Source: Flavobacteriales bacterium UBA720
GTDB lineage: Bacteria; Bacteroidota; Bacteroidia; Flavobacteriales; Weeksellaceae
NCBI GenBank assembly: GCA_002297505.1
Contig: DBLQ01000026.1
Location: 53,797 to 65,136, forward strand
DNA length: 11,340 nucleotides
Reading direction: 5' to 3'
A program made the translations under genes and the position numbers. This document shows, piece after piece, positions 1 through 5,883 of the stretch. The notes below the pieces were generated by a model, which had not been told where the DNA came from, ran no database searches, and saw only the letters and a program-made list of their open reading frames with translations. Position 1 is the first letter of the stretch. Each line of letters begins with the position of its first letter.

Positions 1-194
1 TTACCGGCAACAGCTACAGCATTGTGGGGAATCAGATGCTGGAAGGCCTGAAAGCTGGCAAAAACCAGGTGTGGACCTTGTACATCCAGCAAGCCATCAA
101 CTCCTTTATCCAACTGAACGTGAACTACGAAGGCCGAAACTCCGGAGACCGAACCATCCACATCGGAAGCATGCAGGTGAGAGCGAGTTTTTGA
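1..194 (+). CDS. C-terminal fragment, probable outer-membrane beta-barrel protein
   Basis: An open frame enters from the left edge (codons start at base 3) and ends at TGA 192-194, giving the last 63 residues of a protein. What can be seen is alternating polar and hydrophobic residues typical of beta strands (for example VWTLYIQQAI and FIQLNVNYEGR), then a final strand that ends in phenylalanine, MQVRASF. A terminal aromatic residue is the usual end of outer-membrane barrels, so I infer an outer-membrane protein. I do not recognise the family, and only the C-terminus is present, so substrate and role cannot be stated. The gene converges on the sulfurtransferase gene. Its stop codon lies inside the first unit of the 8-bp repeat array. 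Confidence 0.6.
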   Translation, partial: TGNSYSIVGNQMLEGLKAGKNQVWTLYIQQAINSFIQLNVNYEGRNSGDRTIHIGSMQVRASF

Positions 195-241
195 GTCGGA
201 GGGTCTTTTGAGTTGGAGAGTTATAGAGTTGTAGAGTTTGA
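193..241 (+). repeat. Left array of 8-bp degenerate tandem repeat GAGTTNNA
   Basis: Four units in exact 8-bp register fill 210-241: GAGTTGGA, GAGTTATA, GAGTTGTA, GAGTTTGA. Two more degenerate units precede them at 193-208 (GAGTCGGA and GGGTCTTT), offset by one base. The 8-bp period is not a multiple of three, which argues against coding use. A matching array in the opposite orientation lies at 362-425. Confidence 0.8.
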
Positions 242-273
242 GCGCTCGAGCACTTTTACTTTTGTGCGTTTTT
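240..273 (+). other. Palindromes and weak hairpin between the repeat arrays
   Basis: Two overlapping perfect 8-bp palindromes, GAGCGCTC (240-247) and GCTCGAGC (244-251), follow the left array directly. A 4-bp stem GCAC/GTGC (250-253 with 264-267) is followed by a short T run, so it could act as a weak terminator for the gene ending at 194. The rest of the spacer up to 361 is AT-rich and shows no gene. Confidence 0.35.
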
Positions 274-361
274 CGAATTTTTGATGATTGTAAAATTATG
301 GTATAACTTGAGTTTAGTTACAAAAACACGAGTTAACATATCTCCCAAAATTACGTAATAA

Positions 362-425
362 ACCAACTCCCGACCTTTCCATCCCTCCAACTCTACAACT
401 CTCAAACACTCAAACTCCCCAACTC
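362..425 (-). repeat. Right array of 8-bp degenerate tandem repeat, inverted
   Basis: Read on the minus strand from 425 down to 362, the sequence divides without gaps into eight 8-bp units: GAGTTGGG, GAGTTTGA, GTGTTTGA, GAGTTGTA, GAGTTGGA, GGGATGGA, AAGGTCGG, GAGTTGGT. The units match those of the left array (210-241) in inverted orientation, so a transcript through both could form a long imperfect hairpin. The array ends only 8 bases beyond the stop codon of the sulfurtransferase gene. Confidence 0.8.
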
Positions 426-433
426 AAAAAATA

Positions 434-1264
434 CTACAACTCATTCCTGCTCCACTCGCTCCAGCTGCCGACATAGAGATTTGGAATTTCGAAGCCGGCG
501 TAATCCAAAGCCAGAAGCGAATGGCAGGCCGTAACGCCGCTGCCGCAATGGAACGTGATTTTTTCTTTCGGATGATTCTCAAATAATACCGCGTACAGAG
601 TTCGGAGCTCTTCCGGCGAGCGGAAAAAACCTTTAATGTCAAGATTATTGCTGAAGGGCAAATTCTGAGCATTCGGAATGTGGCCTGCAACCAAATCGAT
701 AGGTTCGGAAATGCCTTCGTACCGCTGCGATTCGCGGACATCAACAATTACAGCATCGGAATTTTGAGATGCTTTCCTGATATCCTCTATCCAGATTTGG
801 GGCAGCTGCCAATCCTCATACTCCGAAGCATATGCGGTTTCAGGATAAGAATCGTTACCGGAACTTAAAGGATAATTCTGACTTTCTGCCGCCTGCAGTC
901 CACCGTTCAGAACCTGGACCTTGCTGTGCCCTACTGCGCGAAGCATCCACCAGAATCGAGCGGCCGCATTGGCTCCATTCTTATCGTCATAAATGACAAC
1001 ATGAGAATCACGCTCAATGCCTAATCTGCCGAGCGTATTAAGAAAATCAAGAAATTTTGGGAGCGGATGCCTGCCGCCAAATTTAGGATTATCAATTGCA
1101 GCCAAATCGGAATTCAGATCTACAAACGCAGCGTTTTTCAGATGCTTTTGCAGATAATTCTTCTTAGCATCAGGACCTGTTCTGGCGTCGAATAGTCTGA
1201 GATTGGGATCATCGGAAATGCTCAACAGTTCATTGACTCGGATAATGGGCGTAATATTTGGCAT
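434..1264 (-). CDS. sseA: 3-mercaptopyruvate/thiosulfate sulfurtransferase (tandem rhodanese)
   Basis: This 276-residue protein has the two-rhodanese-domain layout and length of SseA-type sulfurtransferases, which move sulfur from 3-mercaptopyruvate or thiosulfate to an acceptor via a cysteine persulfide, in the cytoplasm. The inactive N-terminal domain shows LFDAR (24-28) and LNGGLQAA (119-126). The catalytic domain shows VDVRESQRYEG (174-184) and the active loop FHCGSGVTA with Cys240. The loop CGSGVTA is the form known in mercaptopyruvate sulfurtransferases; classical rhodaneses usually carry CRKGVTA, so I favour the mercaptopyruvate reading. No signal peptide is seen. The ATG at 1264 gives the natural N-terminus. 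A minus-strand -7 box lies at 1322-1315, giving a leader of about 45 nt. The gene is divergent from tdh and seems monocistronic. Confidence 0.9.
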   Translation of the reverse strand: MPNITPIIRVNELLSISDDPNLRLFDARTGPDAKKNYLQKHLKNAAFVDLNSDLAAIDNPKFGGRHPLPKFLDFLNTLGRLGIERDSHVVIYDDKNGANAAARFWWMLRAVGHSKVQVLNGGLQAAESQNYPLSSGNDSYPETAYASEYEDWQLPQIWIEDIRKASQNSDAVIVDVRESQRYEGISEPIDLVAGHIPNAQNLPFSNNLDIKGFFRSPEELRTLYAVLFENHPKEKITFHCGSGVTACHSLLALDYAGFEIPNLYVGSWSEWSRNEL

Positions 1265-1299
1265 AATATGATATTTTTAAAAAATTTCCTGGAATTCTT

Positions 1300-1332
1300 T
1301 TTGATTCTCAATCCCAAATTTAATTAGATTTG
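1300..1332 (+). promoter_or_regulatory. Bacteroidota promoter for tdh
   Basis: TTTG at 1300-1303, a 21-nt spacer and TAGATTTG at 1325-1332 match the Bacteroidota TTTG / TAnnTTTG promoter pattern. The start codon ATG at 1360 would then follow a leader of about 20 nt. The -7 box is only 2 bp from the opposing minus-strand -7 box. Confidence 0.6.
1315..1322 (-). promoter_or_regulatory. Bacteroidota -7 box for the sulfurtransferase gene
   Basis: On the minus strand the sequence is TAAATTTG, an exact match to the TAnnTTTG consensus used by the primary sigma factor of Bacteroidota. No clear TTG -33 element is visible at the expected distance upstream, so the promoter call rests mainly on the -7 box and its position about 50 bp before the ATG. 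Confidence 0.5.
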
Positions 1333-1359
1333 CGAATCAGTATAAGTAAAAATGAAACT

Positions 1360-2316
1360 ATGACAGAAAAAATCCTCATCACCGGCGCATTAGGCCAAAT
1401 CGGAACGGAGCTTACCGCCAGATTATCAGAAATGTATGGCAAGGAAAATGTAATTGCGTCCGGTCTTGACAAATGGAAAGAAGGCATCACCGAAGCCGGC
1501 TATTACGAAAGGCTGGATGTGACTAATTTTCAGGCGGTTACCGATGTCATCAAGGAGCATAATATCACCACGGTCTATCATCTCGCGTCACTTCTGTCAG
1601 GAACTTCTGAAAAACAACCGCTTTTCGCATGGAAACTGAATCTGGATCCATTAATTCATCTGTGTGAACTGGCGAAAGAAGGCTTATTGAAAAAGATTTT
1701 CTGGCCAAGTTCCATAGCTGTTTTCGGAAAAGGAATTCCAAAGGAAAACGTCGGCCAGGAAGTGGTTCTCAACCCTACGACCGTTTATGGGATTTCCAAA
1801 ATGGCAGGCGAAAAATGGTGTGAATATTACTTTGAAAAATACGGTGTCGATATCCGCAGCATCCGTTATCCCGGTTTGATTTCCTGGAAAGCTCCGGCAG
1901 GCGGCGGCACTACGGACTATGCGGTGGAGATTTTCTATGAAGCCGTAGAAAATGGAAAATATACCAGTTTCATCAGCGAAAATACAGCGATGCCTATGCT
2001 CTATATGGATGATGCCATCGATGCTACCATCAAACTGATGACGGCACCAAAAGAAGACGTAAAAATCCGCTACTCTTACAACCTGGGTGGCATGAGTTTT
2101 ACGCCAAAGGAACTCGCTGCTGAGATCCGTAAAACCATCCCGGATTTTGAAATACGTTACGAGCCGGATTTCCGCCAGGCTATCGCAGATTCCTGGCCGG
2201 CAAGCATTGATGACAGTGCTGCGAAAAAAGATTGGGGACTGGACTATCAATTTGATATCGCATCCATGTCGGTCGATATGATTCAGAACCTTAAAAGGAA
2301 GTTGGGTCATTCCTAA
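1360..2316 (+). CDS. tdh: L-threonine 3-dehydrogenase, SDR (epimerase-like) type
   Basis: This 318-residue cytoplasmic protein is an extended SDR. It oxidises L-threonine to 2-amino-3-ketobutyrate with NAD+, feeding glycine and acetyl-CoA formation. The N-terminal Rossmann motif is GALGQIG (9-15), the catalytic pair is Tyr143 and Lys147 in YGISK, and FWPSSIAVFG (114-123) supplies the nearby Ser. The stretches IRYPGLISW (168-176) and GGGTTDYAV (181-189), and the C-terminal FRQAIADSWPASIDDS, are signatures I recognise from the SDR-type threonine dehydrogenases described in Flavobacterium and relatives rather than from UDP-glucose epimerases. I chose ATG 1360; an upstream in-frame TTG at 1330 falls inside the -7 box and cannot be the start. 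The next gene follows after 9 nt and is probably co-transcribed. Confidence 0.9.
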   Translation: MTEKILITGALGQIGTELTARLSEMYGKENVIASGLDKWKEGITEAGYYERLDVTNFQAVTDVIKEHNITTVYHLASLLSGTSEKQPLFAWKLNLDPLIHLCELAKEGLLKKIFWPSSIAVFGKGIPKENVGQEVVLNPTTVYGISKMAGEKWCEYYFEKYGVDIRSIRYPGLISWKAPAGGGTTDYAVEIFYEAVENGKYTSFISENTAMPMLYMDDAIDATIKLMTAPKEDVKIRYSYNLGGMSFTPKELAAEIRKTIPDFEIRYEPDFRQAIADSWPASIDDSAAKKDWGLDYQFDIASMSVDMIQNLKRKLGHS

Positions 2317-2325
2317 GTAACTGGC

Positions 2326-3078
2326 GTGATACTGCTGACCTTCAATATTGCATGCTCTGACCAGCCTTTTCTAGCGCAGAAAAGCACCACCGAAACGGAG
2401 TGGCTGCCGGCGTTGGAAGATAAGGCGGAAAGCATTATGCTTCTGCTGGAAATGCATGAGTATAAGGCCACTTTTTTTATAGAGGTCGGCATAGCAGACC
2501 AGCTCCATAAGCTGATTAGAAATATCGCGTTTGCAGGTCATGAAATTGCACTTTACAACGTCAATTCTACCGCGGCGGCGATTGAGCTAACAAAGAGAAA
2601 CCTGGAGCAACTGCTGGAAAAACCCATTCGCGGCATACGGCAGAAGCTCCACAGGCTTCCTTACCCTGATATTAAAAACCTGGAGTTCAGCTATGTGTCC
2701 AACATTGAAAGTTCCAAAATCAATTTCCTGTGGCGCAAACTGACAACCAAAACACACATCTATGAGCAGAATAACCTCACCATAGTTCCGGAGAGTCAGT
2801 CGCCATATTCTCAGCTGCCATTTAATGATTATGTTTTACAGGTTACACCTATGAAATATTACGAAAATATGCTGCTGGAAAGCCTAAAGAATAATGAGTA
2901 TGTTATGATCTATGCCAACAGCTGGCAGCTTTTTGGCAATGACGAATCGCCATTTGATTTGCCGTTTTACAAGAAAATCAACACGGGAAGGAAGTTTGAA
3001 GACCGACTGGAGCAGCTGTTACAATTCATCGATAAGAATGAACTGGCCGTGTCGCGGATGAAGGATTATTTATTTTAG
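2326..3078 (+). CDS. NodB-fold polysaccharide deacetylase homologue, probably inactive
   Basis: The 250-residue protein follows the plan of Bacteroidota NodB-like deacetylases: an N-terminal LLTFNI strand, the KATFF motif (47-51), GHEI (71-74), an RGIR motif (102-105), the YVMIYANSW strand (192-200) and a PFYKKINTGRKFE tail (213-225). Active relatives have Asp in the first motif, two His after GHE, and a His before Pro-Trp in the last strand. Here these are Asn7, no His between residues 73 and 83 (ALYNVNSTA follows GHEI), and Asn198. I therefore infer a pseudoenzyme or a protein with altered chemistry. The start is GTG 2326; it is in frame with tdh, one stop codon and three codons later, and no earlier start exists. 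No signal peptide is seen. Its link to tdh is positional only. Confidence 0.7.
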   Translation: MILLTFNIACSDQPFLAQKSTTETEWLPALEDKAESIMLLLEMHEYKATFFIEVGIADQLHKLIRNIAFAGHEIALYNVNSTAAAIELTKRNLEQLLEKPIRGIRQKLHRLPYPDIKNLEFSYVSNIESSKINFLWRKLTTKTHIYEQNNLTIVPESQSPYSQLPFNDYVLQVTPMKYYENMLLESLKNNEYVMIYANSWQLFGNDESPFDLPFYKKINTGRKFEDRLEQLLQFIDKNELAVSRMKDYLF

Positions 3079-3090
3079 GCTTTAAACAAG

Positions 3091-3121
3091 CATTGTCACT
3101 ACAAAAAATTCAGTGATAATG
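3091..3121. other. Strong hairpin between deacetylase homologue and TPR-AraC gene
   Basis: CATTGTCACT at 3091-3100 pairs with AGTGATAATG at 3112-3121, a 10-bp stem with one G-U pair and an 11-nt loop. No T run follows, so it is not a standard intrinsic terminator. It may slow or end transcription, or be an operator for the downstream regulator gene. The rest of 3079-3193 shows no gene and no confident promoter. Confidence 0.4.
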
Positions 3122-3193
3122 ATTTCCGGATAACTTTCCGCACACAATATTTCCATAACTTTACTGGTTTCTAACTCATCAGCCGGTTTTGTT

Positions 3194-4624
3194 TTGAAAT
3201 TAATATTATTTCTCTTCCTAATTTTCTTCAGCGTTATTTCTGCACAGAACAGCCGGGATACGGAAGCGCTTTTCCTGGAAGCCCGGAATCTGCTCTACCA
3301 AAAACCTTCGGAATCGGCGGTGATATCGGAATTTCTGGCTAAAAACAGTACGGACCGCAATGACCAGGTCAAAGCGCTGCTGCTGCTTGCGGAAAGCACT
3401 CTGATCCGAGGCGATTATAACCATGCCGGTGATCAACTGTTCGAATGGCTGAAAATGGCTGAACAATCTTTAAGTCCCGATAACGAACGTCAAATCAACT
3501 TTCTGCTGGCAAGGCTCTGCGACGAACTGGGAATTCGATTGTCCCAACTCTATCTTATCAAAGATGAAAAGGATATCAGCCAAAACTATTATGAAAAAGC
3601 GATCAGCGCCTATTCTCAAAACCAATGGAGAACAAGCATCCGGAATCTCAAGTTATCCGAACATCAAACCAGTCCTTATTTTCCTGATTTAAGGAATTTT
3701 TATTACGCACTCGCATACTCTCATCTTGGCAAGCCGGATTCAGCACGTTACTACTCGAAGAAAATTCAGCTTCATACACCGTATGAACTTTATGCAAAAG
3801 CAAAAATCCAATCATCTCAAAAAGATCCGGATAAAAGTATTGATCATCTGGAACTTCTGAAACCGGTTGAAAATAACGTTCAGGATGTGTGGCTGAGAGA
3901 TATGATTTATCAACTGGGATTGAATAACGCCGAATCAAAAAGTAAAGAGAAGTACCGTGAATTTTACCAGCTTCATACTGCTCTGCAAGATTCTCTGAGT
4001 ACGGTGAAGGAAAATGCCCGAATCGCATTTCTAACCAAGATCGGACAGAAGCAGGACGAAATTCTGGAAGCCAGATCTCAGCAACAGAAAAGAATGCTTT
4101 ACTACATCGTGACTGCCATCTTTATGGTTTTGATAATCGGATCTGTCATCAATCGGAAATTAAATCAGAGACAACACGCATGCGAAAAAGCAGCAAAAGA
4201 GGCGGAAGAACGGGAAAAATTCATCATCGAAAATAAGGCTCCGGAAAGTGCAGGGAAAATCGTCATTCCGGACAAGACGATTGGATCTCTGTTGAAAAAG
4301 TTAGAAACATTTGAGACCAATAATGGCTATCTCGATCCTGCTATTTCGCTCAATCTTCTGGCCGAGAACCTGAACACCAATACTAAATACCTGTCCGAAA
4401 TCATTAACACCTATAAGCATAAAAATTTTCACAGTTATATTAATGAGCTCAGGATCAACTACACCATCCGGAAAATCAGAGCCAATCCTGTCTATTTGAA
4501 ATATAAAGTCAGCCACCTGGCGGAGGAAGCTGGCTTTTCCTCGCACAGTCTGTTCTCAACGGTTTTTAAACAAGTCACGGGTGACTCGCCGGCAACCTTC
4601 ATCAAAAACATCAAAAATCAATAA
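3194..4624 (+). CDS. Membrane-anchored TPR protein with C-terminal AraC-type HTH
   Basis: This 476-residue predicted regulator has a signal sequence (1-18, ending VISAQ), a periplasmic helical TPR-like region (about 22-275), a coiled-coil stretch, one membrane helix (301-320) and a charged cytoplasmic linker. A C-terminal AraC-family DNA-binding domain follows (about 365-475), with NLLAENLNTNTKYLSEIIN as the first HTH and VSHLAEEAGFSSHSLFSTVF as the second. This plan is common in Flavobacteriia, where the periplasmic TPR part is thought to sense a signal and the HTH to act on DNA from the membrane; the ligand and targets are unknown. The start is TTG 3194, chosen because the signal peptide begins there and no ATG or GTG occurs in frame back to the stop at 3131. 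A paralogue starts one base after its stop, so the two are almost certainly one operon. Confidence 0.85.
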   Translation: MKLILFLFLIFFSVISAQNSRDTEALFLEARNLLYQKPSESAVISEFLAKNSTDRNDQVKALLLLAESTLIRGDYNHAGDQLFEWLKMAEQSLSPDNERQINFLLARLCDELGIRLSQLYLIKDEKDISQNYYEKAISAYSQNQWRTSIRNLKLSEHQTSPYFPDLRNFYYALAYSHLGKPDSARYYSKKIQLHTPYELYAKAKIQSSQKDPDKSIDHLELLKPVENNVQDVWLRDMIYQLGLNNAESKSKEKYREFYQLHTALQDSLSTVKENARIAFLTKIGQKQDEILEARSQQQKRMLYYIVTAIFMVLIIGSVINRKLNQRQHACEKAAKEAEEREKFIIENKAPESAGKIVIPDKTIGSLLKKLETFETNNGYLDPAISLNLLAENLNTNTKYLSEIINTYKHKNFHSYINELRINYTIRKIRANPVYLKYKVSHLAEEAGFSSHSLFSTVFKQVTGDSPATFIKNIKNQ

Positions 4625-4625
4625 G

Positions 4626-5750
4626 ATGAAACGGTTCAGAATTATTTTTATGATGCTCTTCTCCTTTAGCTTGTGTTGGCTTAATGGCCAGGAAACCAAT
4701 AAGGAAATTGACAGTATGATAGCTTCTGCCAATCAATACCTGTTCAAAAGTCCGGAAAAATCTATCGAGATTGGCAATGCCATTTTGCAGAGAAAATCTG
4801 TCTCTGATGCTTATCAGATTTCGTCCTATATCCTGATTTCCAACGGTTATTCGGCACTGGGCAATTATCAGAAAGCCATTGCGTTTGCTCTGAAAGCCAA
4901 TGAACGCGCCGGACAGACCAAGGACGTTGCCAGCCAGATCAGAACGTTGGGCTTGATCGGCAATCTGTACATCCGAATCGAGATGCGCGACGAAGCCTGG
5001 CATTACCTGGATAAAGCCGATAAGCTTTCGCAGACTGTTTCCCTGCCCGATTCGAAAAAATATCTGATTGGGAATATCAATCTGCTCAAAGGATTCCTTT
5101 ACAAGCGAAGCCTGGACTGCGCTTACGCGATCAAACATTTTAACAAAGCGATCGCCGAATTCCGGAAAGACCAGAATAACGGATTTGCCAAGGCGAATCT
5201 TGGGCAGGCATACAACCAAAAAGCACTTTGCTACCTCAACATCAATAAGGATTCCGCGCAGGTCAGTTTCGAAAAAGGCCTTGCAGATGCCCGGAAAAAC
5301 GGTGCAAAATCGCTGGAATGCAATGCGCTGATCGGCCTTTCTGAAATCCAAAACTCTAAAAATGATTTTAAGGCTTCCAACCAGATTCTGCTTTCGGCGC
5401 TTCCGCTGTCCGAGGAGGTTAATCAGCTGGAGATGCAGAGCCGTATCTACAGGCTCCTGGCTGAAAATTTCATTGCGCTGCAAGAATTTGACGAGCATCT
5501 AAAATACCAGAACCTGTTCAACGCGCTGCAGTCCCGGCTTTCTGAAGAACAGAGCAAGACCATCAATGAGCTGATCCAAAAAAGAAATGAGTTCAAACAA
5601 AAAAGTTTTGAATCATCTCAGAAAAATCTGAAGATTACCATTTGGATCCTCGCCCTGTCGTTAGTCGCTATCAGTATCTTAACCGTTTACTTTTTGATTT
5701 TGAAGTCCAAAAAGATCAAAAATAAAGAGAGAATCACGGCTCAGCATTAA
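4626..5750 (+). CDS. TPR protein with one membrane helix, lacking an output domain
   Basis: This 374-residue protein has a signal peptide (1-21, ending WLNGQ), TPR-type helical repeats (about 25-300, such as SNGYSALGNYQKAIAFALKA at 72-91), a charged helix (300-335) and a membrane helix (about 337-359). It ends only 15 residues later at TAQH. Its N-terminal half resembles that of the preceding TPR-AraC protein, so the two are paralogues. Relatives with this plan normally continue into a cytoplasmic HTH or kinase domain; none is present here. It may be a truncated regulator or a genuine periplasmic partner of the upstream protein. ATG 4626 was chosen because it begins the signal peptide and sits 1 nt after the upstream stop, implying translational coupling. 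Confidence 0.75.
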   Translation: MKRFRIIFMMLFSFSLCWLNGQETNKEIDSMIASANQYLFKSPEKSIEIGNAILQRKSVSDAYQISSYILISNGYSALGNYQKAIAFALKANERAGQTKDVASQIRTLGLIGNLYIRIEMRDEAWHYLDKADKLSQTVSLPDSKKYLIGNINLLKGFLYKRSLDCAYAIKHFNKAIAEFRKDQNNGFAKANLGQAYNQKALCYLNINKDSAQVSFEKGLADARKNGAKSLECNALIGLSEIQNSKNDFKASNQILLSALPLSEEVNQLEMQSRIYRLLAENFIALQEFDEHLKYQNLFNALQSRLSEEQSKTINELIQKRNEFKQKSFESSQKNLKITIWILALSLVAISILTVYFLILKSKKIKNKERITAQH

Positions 5751-5883
5751 AAAAATAAACAACTGGAAAACAGTGTTTTAAACGACTAAAATTTTCATTT
5801 ACTTGAAATTTTCGACTATCTAATAGCCAACCGTGATCCATTTCCGATTATAGCATCTAATTTTACTCAAAATAAAAAAATAT
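5751..5883 (+). other. Intergenic stretch with possible coding remnant
   Basis: In the frame of the preceding gene, translation past the TAA at 5748 reads KNKQLENSVLND, a second stop at 5790-5792, then an open run of about 30 codons beginning NFHLLEIFDYLIANRDPF. It faintly recalls the linker and effector region of flavobacterial TPR-HTH regulators, but it is AT-rich and short, so this is speculative. No hairpin with a T run and no good TAnnTTTG box was found; the nearest is TAATTTTA at 5858-5865. Confidence 0.2.

Noticed and set aside
193..425. CRISPR array reading of the short repeats
   Set aside because: The unit is 8 bp, contiguous and without spacers, and the two arrays are inverted relative to each other. 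No cas gene is near.
1330..1360. Upstream TTG start for tdh adding ten residues
   Set aside because: The TTG lies within the -7 promoter box and would precede the transcription start; the family N-terminus begins with the MTEKILITGA strand.
1684..2310. 208-codon open frame on the minus strand inside tdh
   Set aside because: It is the reverse of a clear threonine dehydrogenase with all catalytic motifs, and the translation has no domain features.
4611..5498. 295-codon open frame on the minus strand inside the TPR membrane protein gene
   Set aside because: It is antisense to a well-supported gene with signal peptide, TPR and membrane helix. Its translation shows no recognisable domain and it has no promoter; it is a shadow frame.
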